A stretch of 64,000 nt of DNA from Varanus komodoensis (lineage: Eukaryota; Chordata; Lepidosauria; Squamata; Varanidae), in assembly GCF_004798865.1 (NCBI RefSeq), contig NW_025335941.1, positions 15,443,734-15,507,733 on the forward strand. Direction: 5' to 3'. The position numbers and the translations under genes were made by a program. The notes under the pieces were generated by a model, which searched no databases, was not told the origin of the DNA, and saw only the letters and a program-made list of their open reading frames with translations. Shown here in pieces: positions 12,099 through 24,400 of this stretch (positions are counted from its first letter, which is position 1; every line of letters begins with the position of its first letter).

Positions 12099-13149
12099 CT
12101 TCTTATAAGACAGGCAGCTCAGAAACTGCACCACTAAACTTGAATTCTAACAGACATTACAATTGCACATATTGTTGTGCAGCCTTAGCTGGCAATTTAT
12201 ATTTAGTACACAAAGCAGAAAATGATTGTCAGGACTGACAAACTGATCCAAAGTAAAAATCAGCTTGTCTGTCAAAGTCTGCCAAACAAACATTTTCCTA
12301 CCAATTTCTAAGGCTGGATTTCCCCATAAAGTTAATGTTGCATGTAAAAATACAACAAACTACAATTGATGTGAAAATATAAACACAGGTCTGTAGTTGC
12401 CACATCTGGAAGAGGTATAGTATCTATTTTGGTATGACAAGTGCCCAACACAGTCCCCTTGGGAATTTTTCAGAACTAACGAACCAGGGAGAGGAATCTA
12501 GACCAAAATCTAGTACCCTTGAAAGGATGCAACTTTTGATCAAAGATGATAGATTTGTACTCCCTGACTACCTTATACCATTGGGTCTATTTGGTGATAG
12601 TTTACATGTCCATTCAATGATAGAAGCATGATATAAATAAATACAAGTGTGCATTTTCACTTGAGCTTCTTTCATGTGTACGACTAAAGGGGGCTCCACA
12701 TGGTTCTAGATAAGCAGGATGGCTCCATCCTTGATGTTATTCAGATTCACAGGCCCCACCTCTGATGTCCACATATTGAGCATGGATGTCTTGCCGGGAG
12801 GGGAAAAATCCACACATATGGACCTCTAGACATGCAGGCTTCCCTGCAAACTGGAACCCTATGTGATTAGTCTACTTATGCTGGATTTTTCTCTGTAGGC
12901 ATCCATTTTCAATGCATAGACATTGGGGCAGGGCTGGCAATGCCAGACAACGTTGGGGACAGAATCAGTGGCATAGTTCCACTTCCTCTTAATCACATGG
13001 AGTCCTTTCATGAGGTTCTGTTGTGAAGAAATCTTTTGAGTGACCATGTTTACTTTTCTTACAATCCAGTTCACATCTGCACTGAATGGATGTTTCAGTT
13101 TGTGCAGTGATGGTCTTTTAAAAATTGCTTGGGCTTAAGTACCTTTTTA

Positions 13150-13262
13150 AATGTTCATGCAGATTGCAATCCTGTACATGCTTACTTGGGAGTAAATGAA
13201 CCTGGGACCTGTTGAACTCAGTATGATTTTTGAGTAAATATGTATAGGATTGCACTGGCAGT
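13150..13262 (+). repeat. Palindromic short interspersed repeat
   Basis: A diverged copy of the same family: GATTGCAATCCTGTACATGC, TTGGGAGTAAAT, and at the other end ATGTATAGGATTGCACTG. The ends are complementary, as in a hairpin element. Confidence 0.5.
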
Positions 13263-14644
13263 CAGTTTTACAGAATCACCTCTTTTAATGTGCAAGCATT
13301 CTCGTACTACTTTGGCAGGAGGCTGAAAAGTAACCATTGCTTTAATTCTTCCCAAGCACATGTACTGATAAAGACACATTTGAAAGGAAGGTGGTAAGCT
13401 CTTATTTTCACTGTGTAAGGAAAACCAGACTGGAGTCCTGACTACTGTCAAGAATCCAAAATTCAGCGTCTTGGTATGGTGTCTTGTTCAACTCGTTCCT
13501 CTTTTCTAAGAAATCAGACTGGCTAAGACACAATCCTATGCACATATGTTAAAATGTAAGTTTGTTCTTTATGTGCATGATCTGTTATTATCTTGATAGT
13601 CATGTATCTGAACTTTGAGGCAGAAAGTTATTAATTTTAGCTGTTTGTCCAGCTGTTTCATAGTCAGTTTCTGAAGTGATGTCAGTTGGAGACAGCATAT
13701 GGCACAAAGCGTACTAGCTAACTAGTGATTTAGACTTTGCCTAGATTTTAGTACTTACTTGGGTATACTTATTCCTAGAGCTATAGCCTAACGATTAAAC
13801 TAAATTTGTGTAAGCTGATTATTGAGATTTTATGGGACATTGATAGATGGGATAAGGTAAATATACTTAACGTGAATGTAGTACCTCAAAATGTTTTATG
13901 TGGTATTCCTTTAATTTTGCTTTGTAAGTATTTTCAAACTTTATGCGTTATTTTGTAAATTTGTATGGGTTCCATGCCACTGTGGATATGTTTGAAAAGG
14001 ATGCACAACTAAAGAGTGAAAATTTAGCTTTCTTGAGCTCTCTTTATATTATTGGCCCTATCTATTGACTTGTTTCGGTCTTTTCTGTTCAGATTAACCC
14101 CCCCCCCCTTTAGTTTTGGAACTTTCATGCATGGATCCTCTACCCAAATGGACTTATTGGGTTCTCAATTATATTAAAACAGAAAGGGCACCTCCTACAG
14201 TTATAGCATTATGGGAGGTATGGTGCACAGTTCCATGTCAATTACATTTGATTCATTTTTTTATGCAGAATTAACTTTGTGGGAAAACCCAGATTTAAAG
14301 ACTAGCAAAAATGCATGTTTGGTGGACTTGGACTGATAGGCTGATTTTTACTTTGGATCAGTTTGTAGGTCCCAGTGATAGCTTTCTTCCATTCTCTGCT
14401 TTGTATGCTAAATATGATCTGCCAGCTACAGCTGAATGGCGATATGCACAACTGAACCATCTGTACATGTCTAGGTTCAGCCCTGCTGCATAATAAGCCC
14501 CTTTGTTAAGTACTGATTGAGGACAACAGCTACAGCAACCCGCAATCCACATTTATAAATATGAGTTATTGGTGTATAAATATGATAAATAGTGTCTTAA
14601 ATAAGAATGGAACAATGAATTGGAGTATCCTATTTGACCTAATT

Positions 14645-14868
14645 TTTATTACATCACTTTTAAATCCTGCCTTTTTCCTTCTTGTGAGGAGCCCAGTGTG
14701 GCTCACATAGTTCCATTTTTATCCTCACAGCAACAACAACAACCCTCTGAGATAAGTTAAGCTGAGAGTCCCTGACTGGTCATCCAGTGAGCTTCATGGC
14801 CAAGTGGGGAATCGAACATGGATCCCCTGGGTCCCCCAGTCCATCTGACATCTAACTCAGAACAGATA
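14645..14868 (-). mobile_element. tRNA-derived SINE, minus strand
   Basis: Antisense copy of the squamate SINE that recurs through the window: AAATCCTGCCTTTTTCC, then TTTATCCTCACAGCAACAAC, GAGCTTCATGGCCAAGTGGG and GAATCGAACATGGATCCCC (the tRNA B-box side). Diverged. Confidence 0.7.
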
Positions 14869-17800
14869 ATAGATTCTAGATTACATTTAATTAATCAAAA
14901 ACTGATGTTTTGGCTACAGCATCTTTATCTGTAGGATTTATCTAAATAGCCTAATTGTTGGAGCCGTAATACAGCAAACACTTCTCTTATTCAAATATTT
15001 TGGCCATGCCCAATGGCTACTCCTTTTTTATGTATTTATAAAGATGCACTTTTTCATGGAAAGTTCTTTAATATTTATACATATTCATGCTATTCTAAAC
15101 TATCAACCTGCCTTCTGGAACTTAATGCAAGGTTAGTGTAAATGGATTTTCTGCTCCCTTTTGACAGCTACCCCCCCCCCCGCCGCCACCACCGCCGCCG
15201 CCTAATATAACAGCACTGGAAGGAGAAATGGCCAGCTTCAGTTACACAAGATGCAGAAGACCTGGTGAAAATTATGCCTGGATACCTGAGTTTCCTTGTT
15301 GCAAATGATGCATAACTGTTTCTGATAAACATATTTTGCTATACATAAAATATGAAGGGGTACCTCATATATATGCACCCACTGTAATAAATTCACTCAA
15401 ATTTCATGTAAAAAAATCTGTAATGTCTTGTTTGTTTGTTTGTTTATTTAACTTTCTTTTGATATTTTGAAACTCACGTTAAAATTTGATTAGAAACAAT
15501 GGCTGATTGGGAGGTGCTGGGAATTGTAATCTAGCGCCTTTGGAGGCCACCAGGTTTAGGGAAGTTGCTTTTTGTATTTGGAATTTTGTGCTAGGGATGA
15601 TTAGTATGAAGGATATTTAAACTGTGTTTATAGCCAGAAGTCCATACACTATTGCCATAGTGTAATTGTATAAAAGATGAGGCAAGAAGAGCCTAGTTAT
15701 AGTCATTTTTACATGGAGAAGAATTTATTAGTTTCTTGGGTATTTCAATTTGTACTAACATTAATGTTATTTTTAAGGTGCACATCTAAACTTGCATAGG
15801 ATTATACCCTTAATCTCTGTGATGTATGTTTTGTGTTCTTTTATATTTCTTTTGTTGTGTTTATTATTAGTGAATTTCACATTGTTTTTGTTTCTTGTTA
15901 TGTTACGATTTGGCCTGCAGACTCTATTATAAACAGATAAGGCTATTAATCCTGCTAAAGATAAAGAATAAAAAAGGAGATAACATGTTCGTATTATATC
16001 TAGATTTTATCTCAATTATTCTCCATCCTCCAGTTTAAAACTCAAGTCATGCTATGCTCTATGTAAGTCCAAATTCAGTTATACCAGTTTTTTTTTTTAA
16101 GAAGGCCATTGTTAGGAAAATAAGAGGGATGTGAGAGTGTTAGTCTACACTAGTTTATTAAAAACAAATTCACATCTGGATATGCGATCATAGTAACAGC
16201 ATTGTAAAATTTGTGGTGGTCTCTGTTTCATTTCTTTTCTAAGAGTGCTAGGGCGCCTCCAGTATTTTTAAATCACTCAGCTTTTTTCTTGGTCTGATAA
16301 ATTTCTCTTTGTCTGAATCCAATTAGAAGAGAAGGAAAAAGTCTTTCTCACCAGTTAGAACATTTTAAAGTGCTTTATTTCCTGCATTTTGACACCAAGG
16401 GGAATCTACAAAAACTTTTCTGCTTCTGTTTCTATGGAAATGACTGTTAGACCAGTTGAAACAAAGCAAATCACTTAAAATAATCACTATATGGTCCTTA
16501 TTTAAAAGGAGACATCCAATGTTTGCAGACTCTGTCTCTGTTTCTATGGAAATGGGAAGGAATACAGCAATCTAATTGCATACTTTTGTACACAATCTAA
16601 TTGTGACTTTTTCTTATCTATTCCGGTTCTGTTAATAAAAGCTGTACAAATTCTATTTTTCATTTACATGTCCCAAGCTGAAATGTTTTCTTTCTGCATG
16701 CATGAAGCAGACCCTGCCTGTTTGAATGAGCAAAAAATTTAGAGCTTTGAATTCATAAAAGGGGGAAAATTGATATACTCCTATTTGTAATAGTGATGGG
16801 AAACAAAGTTCCTAGCAATAAGTTTAATTAAATCAACTCTGGTAAACATCAGGATTTTTAAAAAAATTAAGTAGGATTCAGAATACAAAATTAACACCTT
16901 GCAATTTTTGAATAGCAGGCTAATTTAAAAAAAAAAAGTTCTCCAGAGACTTTTCCCACTTAATTGAAGTATCAATATGATGCATGTTCATACAGTCTTT
17001 CCTCCAGCCTGTGTCCTACAGCTCCCATCTGCTCCTACATAGCTATTGGCGAGGTGGTGGAAGGTATAATCAAAACATCCGGTCAACATCCAACTGTATT
17101 TTTTGCTAGACCATGATTTGGAAAGGAAGGAGGATAGCTCAGGATAGCTCTTTCATGGTCTCTCTAGTCTTTTTCCCTCCTTGCCTACAGAAATGCCCTC
17201 TTTTTCCTCTCTCCAAGGTTGGGTTTTTGACCCTGGAGAGCATCTGATGTACCTAGTTCCATCTATGCCAGCTGTGAGGAGCAGAGGAAGAGGGCCCAAT
17301 TTCTGATCCCTGTCCCAAAGTCAAAGTGCTATCTTTGGCTTTGAAATAGTGGGGACGGGACTCCAATATTTTATAATCTCTCTGACACTGTCTAAGGGCC
17401 ATAGGATTGCTCTCAACTTGTCATGAATTTGACATTGGTGCTTTCAGGCAGATGACTCCTGAACTACCAATTAAAAGGCATCATACAGCTATTCTCTTTT
17501 CCCCGTTCTTAGAGGATTTTTCGTAGTAAGAAAAGAGTGTGTATCTTTTGATAGAAATGTGTTCTACGGTTGCCACCTTGCCCGCATGCCTTGGTTGTCC
17601 AGCATTAATAAATGTGCAACGTAGGGGCGTGATTTTGTGTATTTGGAAGAAATACGTGTTAACACTCGTTAGTATGTTCCTATGAAGAGGGTGCATTTAC
17701 GGTTCCTTCCATTTACAGTTCCCATGAAGAGTAAAGGGCTCCGATCAGTCACCGAGTCAAACTTTTGGCTCCTATCAGCTTCAATGAGACGACTCACAAA

Positions 17801-18029
17801 CAAGGGACTACAGCCAGTGTTGTTCCTACATAGTGCAGGCCCATGAATGAATTGGACTTAAGGTATAAGAACGTTGGGTGCAAACCAAGTTCCGTTGCAG
17901 GCTTAAGAAGAAGCGCTACAAACCCATGGGAACCGAATATGGGAAAAACTTCCAACGGGCAGCCGAGAATTAATTCTCGTTCCTGCGATACCAGGAAGCA
18001 CAGGCATGAAGCAGCGTGTGTGCGGGGCG

Positions 18030-18420
18030 TGTTGCTGAGGTCGGCATATGGCGGGCATTAAAGGAAGGAAGATATTTTCTGGGGCTCCGACTCTGTAACT
18101 TTTTACTCCTCTGAACCGCGTGTTACTCCGTTTTTCCTAGGAACGTCGGTCGCTTTGCAGTTTCCGAAGGGGAGAGCAGGCGCGCCGGACCGCTTCCGGC
18201 TGTAGTAAGACAGGCTGCAGCGGCGCGGCCGGCTCGGCTTTGATTCCTTCGCCGTGCACGGTGATCACTGATCATGGGTGCCAAGCGCAAAAACCCGGCT
18301 TTAGCTAAGCAGCAGCAGCCTTCTCCTGCTCCTAAGCGGGCTCGCACCACCGAGGCAGCGGAGTTCACTGGTGCCCAGTTTAAGTCCATGCTGCGCGACC
18401 CCAGCACCGCCATGAAGGGT
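18030..18420. promoter_or_regulatory. URB1: GC-rich promoter region of URB1
   Basis: CpG frequency rises around URB1 exon 1, with GC-rich words such as GGCGCGCCGG and CGGCGCGGCCGG close to 18180-18235. This is a compact CpG-type promoter. Pyrimidine runs at about 18098-18110 and 18129-18139 resemble the pyrimidine-rich initiators of growth-related genes, but no start site can be assigned. The region is about 9 kb from the EVA1C island, so the two genes probably do not share one promoter. Confidence 0.6.
18274..18418 (+). CDS. URB1: URB1 exon 1
   Basis: Codons 1-48 plus one base. It begins [15 protein letters not shown] and is basic and low in complexity, with a lysine/arginine-rich stretch ([10 protein letters not shown]) that could serve as a nuclear or nucleolar signal. 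It then reads [14 protein letters not shown], matching the human FKAQLKDP region. The donor is AAGG|GTGAGA (phase 1). Intron 1 (2.2 kb) holds a hairpin-repeat fragment, a SINE and a CR1 interrupted by an hAT element. Confidence 0.92.
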
Positions 18421-21400
18421 GAGATGAGCTACAGCGCTCCTGCTTTTTCCACGTGCTTCCTAGATCTGATCGATTCTGAGCACTCCTCCCTTTTATTCCA
18501 CCCTGTGGTCCCTTCGTCGAGTCCTGGCCAACCAGCCTTGTTTGACTGGGCCAGCCAGGCAGATAGGAGTTGTAGTCCAAAACACCGGGAGGGCACTAGG
18601 CTGGGGAAGATGCCCCAAACTGGCTGTCATTGCTCTCCATCCCTGCAGGTTATAACCTGACTTTTTCCCTTCAAGGAACCCAAGGCAATTTAGGTAATTC
18701 CCCCTTTTCATGTTTATCCTCAGGGAAAAAAAAAACCTGTGAAGTGGATTAGGCTGAGAGTTAGTGACTGGCCCAAAATCAGCTGGGGAGCTTCATAGCT
18801 GAGTGGGGATTAGAACCTGGACCTTCTGAATCCCAAAAGTATAGCCAATACACTACAGTGCAGTTGTATTGCTGATTTGTGTAACTGAATACTGCTCTGT
18901 CCCCTTACTATTTAAATTGCTCAGTATACAAGGCAAATGACATACAGCATGAAGAACTTTTAACTGCTCCTTCATGCTCAAGCTGAATGCAAGCTGAAAA
19001 GATTCTCTCCAGCCTACCTGTCAGAGTGCTCCAGAATTGGACTCAAAGAGTGCTCATCATTGGCACTTTTTCCAAGTGGGGAGCTGCAGGGTTCAGCCCT
19101 GGGCACAGTGCCCTTCAACATTTTTATTAACATCTGAATGAAGAAGTACAGGGAACAATTATCAGATTTGTGGATGACACAAAACTGGGTGGGATAGATA
19201 ATACCCTGGATGTCAGAAAGAAGATTTAAGGTGATCTTGATAGGTTGGAACACTGGGCAAAAAGCAACAGAATGAAATTTTGTTCTGCAAGTTCTGCACC
19301 TAGGAAAAAGAAACCAAGTGCATAATTACAAGATGGGGAATACTTAGTTCAACAATATTGCAAGTGAGAAAGATCTTGGAATTGTTATACATCACAAACT
19401 GTGATGTGACATGGCTGCAAAAAGGGCACATGCTATTTTAGGCTGCATTGATAGAATTATCACTTCCAAATCCTATGAATATACTTCTCTTTATTCAGCA
19501 CTGGCCACATCTGAAGTACTATGTCCAGTTCTGGGTACCACAGTTTAAGAAAGATGCAGGCAAACTGGAAAGGGTTCAGAGGAGGGCAACATGGATGATC
19601 CAGGGACTGGAAACAAAGTCCTATGAGGAGAGATTGAAAGAACTGGGCATGTTTATTCTTGAGAACAGAAGATGGAAGGAGATATGATAGCCCTCTGCAA
19701 GTACTTGAAAGGCTGTCACAAAGAGGAAAGAACAGGATCTCTTCTCAATTATCTGAGAGGGATGGTTTAACTTGAAGTCCTGCACTGAGCAGGGTGTTGG
19801 ACCTCATGACTTTCTAACCCAGTGATGGCAAACCTTTTAGAGACCGAGTGCCCAAACTGCAACCCATAACCCACTTTTTTATTGCAAAGTGCTAGCACTG
19901 CAATAAAACCTGAATACTGAGGTTTTAGTTTAGAAAAAACAACTCACAACCAGTCCAAGCAATTATACATATATATCCTTGGCAGCACACTGACCGGCCA
20001 TGTGAAAGCTCGGGCGAGCTGCAGCTAATGAGTTGCGGCTTGTGGCATCACCACCTGGCACCACTACTCCTTTCCAAGCATGCGCATGGCCTCTATCTGC
20101 GCTGTTACCTGATGCTTGGATGTTGGGGCGATCCTGGGGCGACTGGCTTACGTGCCGACAGAGAGGGCTCTGTGTGCCTGCTGCAGCATGCATGCCATAG
20201 GTTTGCCACTACTGTTCTAGCCCCTTCCAACTGTACTATTCTACAATTCTAGGTAATACAGACTGCTGGAACAGTGACATGTTACTGTAGGACATGGTTA
20301 TGCATTGTTCATATATTATAGCGGGCTGTATCAAATCTGCTTTCCACTCTGTGTTACAATTCTGGTATTTTTTTGTCAATCTTTGCTTGTGTTCCAGTCA
20401 CATCTCAGGCTTTTATTGGTTAGTTATTAAGGGCAGCAAAGGGGAGGGGAGTCTGTAGGACAGATGTTGAATCAGGATCCAAGATCAAATGTCAGATCAT
20501 TCATAGATAAACCAGGTGGTGTTTAACTTGGGAGTCAGAGATGTAAACCAGTGTATGAATAAAACCTGTTAAGGAGCTAATTTGCCAAATATAATTTGTT
20601 AATGTGAAAAGGCTAATAATTTGATGAAGAAACAAGCCTTTGTTTTTGTTTCAGGTCTGGAAACATTTATATCCACAGCTAAGTCATTACCATCAGCAGA
20701 ACAGTATGATGTTGTAGAGGGATACATAAAAATTTCTATGGAATGTGCAGAAATTTTAAAACTTCTGGATGGTGAAAGACGTCCTGAAAATGAGGTTAGT
20801 TTTCAGTTGTTGAATTCTACTGTTGAGTGTTCACTAGGCCATTTATTTGGTTAGCAAGCATTTATTTGTAACATAAACACAACAAAATAGAACAAAATAT
20901 TCATCTGGAATTGTGGCATTGTTAAAATAATATTTTAAGATTTAAGGCATAATTCTTTTGCATGATTAAAATGTTACAATTCCCAGCATTCTCCAGCTGG
21001 GAGACTTTTCTTTTCTAAACGTGCATAGCATTGCACCCTTGGTGCTTCCACGTATGAAGTCCTTGATCGTTCTTATTTGTCCTTACAATAAGCCAGTGCA
21101 ATAGGTTCTATTTTCGTCTTGCAGGATTTGTGGCTTGTGCAGTTGTTACCCTAACCCTTGTCTCACATTTCCTTGCAATTATGCATAGGTTGCAGGAATT
21201 CTGTTTTATTTTCTCAGCTTTGGATGTGCTGTGTTCTGTATCTGGGGAAATCCACTTCTTTCCCTTACATTAAGTTCCTTGTTATTGTGACTGCCATTAG
21301 GGTTATTGCCGCTCAAATACCACAGGCACCCATTGGTTATTGGTGTTAAACAGCATAGACTCTTCTGTGCTATTTTTGTTTATTTTTATTGCATTTAAGG

Positions 21401-24400
21401 CTGTAATCCTCTGCTAGCTTACTTCAGAGTAATCCATTTTAATCAACTAAAATTTCTTCTGACTAGGCATGTCTAATAGGCCTAAGCTCCCATGCAGTGA
21501 TTTCCTAAAAAAAAAGTTCAAGGTGCAAGAAATGTACAGCCTATTCCTTGATAACTGAGTTACCATTTCATGCTTTTTTACTACTTACATTTATTACGTT
21601 TTTATTTCTTTACTGGTTTTGCATTTTCCTATTCCGCTGGTTCGTTCACCCAGTTATGCATTAAGTAAAAATGCAAATAGAATGGCATGTTGCTTCCCTT
21701 CCTGGGAAAGGGCCATTATGCTACTGGCATGGGTTCTAGGCTAGCATGGGAATATGCTGCTTGGTTAGTTTCTGAGAACAGCTCCCCATGGGCAAAAAGG
21801 CTGCTGTAGAGGAACAGGCAATAATAAAGTCTTAGAGTTATACAAAATGTTTTTAAAGCTATAATTTCCTATTTAAGTACATCATCACAAAGTTTAATTG
21901 CCAGTCAAGAGATAGAGATCTCCTTCATATCTAGACCAGGCCTGGGGAACTGTCCCCCCCACTCCCCATGGGCCATTAACTCAGAAAAAAATCAGTTGTA
22001 GGCCAGACATAAGTAAAGAAAGAGAAGCCACTGAAAACATGGATTGAGTAGCTGATCTGAGTCTTCACAGATGGATGTTCAGAACAAGTCAGCTGACGTT
22101 TCTCATATCTTCAAAGCCCTTCTCAGATAGCTAGTAGACCGACACTGGGCAGCCTTCTAGCTAAGGAGTGATGCCTTTGAAAGTGTGGCTCAGGTCAGCA
22201 GTTAGTGCTGCTCAGGTAGGAGGCAGTCTAGTAATGAGCATCCTTATGTCTGAGGAGAGCTTCAAAGGGCCAAATGAAAGTAAGCAAAAGGGCTGGGTTT
22301 GGCAGATTGGCTGAAAGTTTTAGACCAATGTACAAGAGTATCTAAAGCTTTAGTCGTGTCAAGAGCTATGTTAAGACTTTGTGTGTTTGCAGTCTAAAGC
22401 TCATCACAGGTCTGGAGCTTTTTAGCTGCAAATTTTCTCTTTGTATTTTGTATTCTAATTTAGAGTTTGTTTATTTATTATATTTATATTCCACCTTTTT
22501 TCCTTTCAAGGAACTCAAGGCAGCTTACATCATTCTCCTTTCCCTCTTAATCTTATCCTCACAACAACCCTGTGAGGTAGGTTAGACTGAGAGTCTGTGA
22601 GTGATCCAAAGTCACCCAGTGAACTTCATGACTGAATGGGGACTAGAACCCGGATCTCCTGACTCCCTCTTCTGCACTCTTAACCACTGTGCTACACTGA
22701 CTTTCAGTTGATTTTTATGAAAGAGATATGTGTATGGAATCTGAGCACTTGCTAGATTTTTGCATCTCAAGACTTGCTTTCTTGTTACACTATAGTGTAG
22801 TTGATTTACAATGAAGACATGATCGTATTCCATTTTTATCTTGACCATCTAATGAAATATTTCGATGTTGCAGATGCTGCTCATCTTTCAAGCTTTAGAA
22901 AACATTTTGCTACGAACAGCAAGTGATCTGTCCCATTTTCGTGTTGTGGGGATGACTATAGTAAAGAAGTTGATTAATAGCTACATGAGACTAATTTATG
23001 CTGCTCTGTATTCTGAAAGTCACAGGTAAGTTCACTACAAACCAAAGGTACAGCCTGTAGTGGCTAGCCAGAAATTGGCTTTGTTTGGAACCTCAGTTAA
23101 GCAAAGTTTCCATTGACTGTGATCATACTTGCTTCCTCCTGAGAACAAACCTTGGAACAATGTACAAAAGACTCTTTATACTGCATTTAGAATTACCTCC
23201 TCTCAGTTGCATCCTGCATAGCACATTCAGCACTGAGTAGGGAGTTAGACCCAGTGACCTCCAACGTCCCTTCAAATCTATAATGCTATGAATGATAACA
23301 TTTGCCATGATAAAAGAACTGCAATAACTTCAAATCAACTACCAGGGCATGTTCAAGTTTATATTATTGTCAAAGCTCTAAACAAGACCAAAATATCTAA
23401 TGGACTGCAGTCCCTTCTATCTACCCAACCAACCAACCAACCATAAGATCATTGGAGGAGCCCTTGCTGGTTACTCCGAAAGTACTGGGATGTTGCAGAA
23501 TGTCTACTCTGATGGCAGGCTTTCTTGGTAGCAGCACCAGCTTGAGTCCCACTCTAACACTCTAACTTCTAAACTGCACTGCCTTGAAAGCATTCTCAGT
23601 TTAGTTGGTGAAAAGCCTGACTACCTTGCAGATTTTGAATTTCCATAATTGTGGTGCTTATACAGGCATAGGACACATGATAAAGGCCATGTTTTTCATT
23701 TAGCAAAACATTTTAAGAAAGGGTTAACTCAGTAATAATTGCACTGAAAGCTCAATAATAGACTGCTCACATTGGTCAGTGTTCCGCATGGGAGTGCTTA
23801 GAGACACTGTGAAGTTTGGCTAAGGCTGGGTGGTGGGTGTGATGCAGAGGACTGGGCTGCACATCGCCATACTTCTCTATGTCTTAGCTTGACAGTAGGA
23901 AGATTCTCCACTTGAGAATCTTTTATTTGAAAGCAGTTCATTTTCTAGATTAAAAAAAAATCGAGTGGCTAAAATTCTGCATCACGAAAGGAAATTTGAA
24001 CTCCCTTTCTCCACCTTCCCTGGCATTCCTTAATTTTTAGAGGCACTATCATTTGTTCATTCCTTGTTCACACATGATCTCCATACCTGAGAGGGATGAA
24101 GTGTTTCTTGTGCGGTAAACAAACACAGTTTCATTTAGAGTGCCTGCATGCCGTAGGGCATCTGCTGAAAATGGCATGGTTTTTTTTCAGCAATGTCAGT
24201 TCTCACTTCTTAATTTTTCATTGTTTTGTTTGCTGGTGCATTGTTGAAACATCTGCTTTGTTTTTACAGAATGGCTCGCCTGTGCCTCACCTTATTATCA
24301 GCAATGGTGGCACAGGGGCCGGATGCAGCGAGGGACATTTACAGCCACTTTGATTTCAATAATAAATCCCTCTCTAGTTTGGTGAAGAGGAGAGATTATA

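Larger units (their letters stand above)
8163..18273. other. Spacer between divergent EVA1C and URB1
   Basis: This span lies between the EVA1C start codon and the URB1 start codon. It includes both 5' UTRs and promoters. No protein-coding exon was recognised in it. Contents listed separately are the CpG island, an antisense CR1 3' end, an L2/CR1-type LINE, palindromic short repeats and a SINE. The stretches 9630-11470, 12100-13140, 13570-14640 and 14870-17950 show only A/T-rich unique-looking sequence, C-runs (14098-14108, 15171-15181) and short open frames without family resemblance. Confidence 0.6.

Noticed and set aside
12434-12631. Open frame of 65 codons in the intergenic spacer
   Set aside because: No recognisable family, no splice or promoter context, and a length expected by chance in A/T-rich DNA of this size.
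19448-19687. Possible gene encoding [17 protein letters not shown]
   Set aside because: CR1 reverse-transcriptase C-terminal sequence with flanking frame breaks and a CR1 3' UTR.
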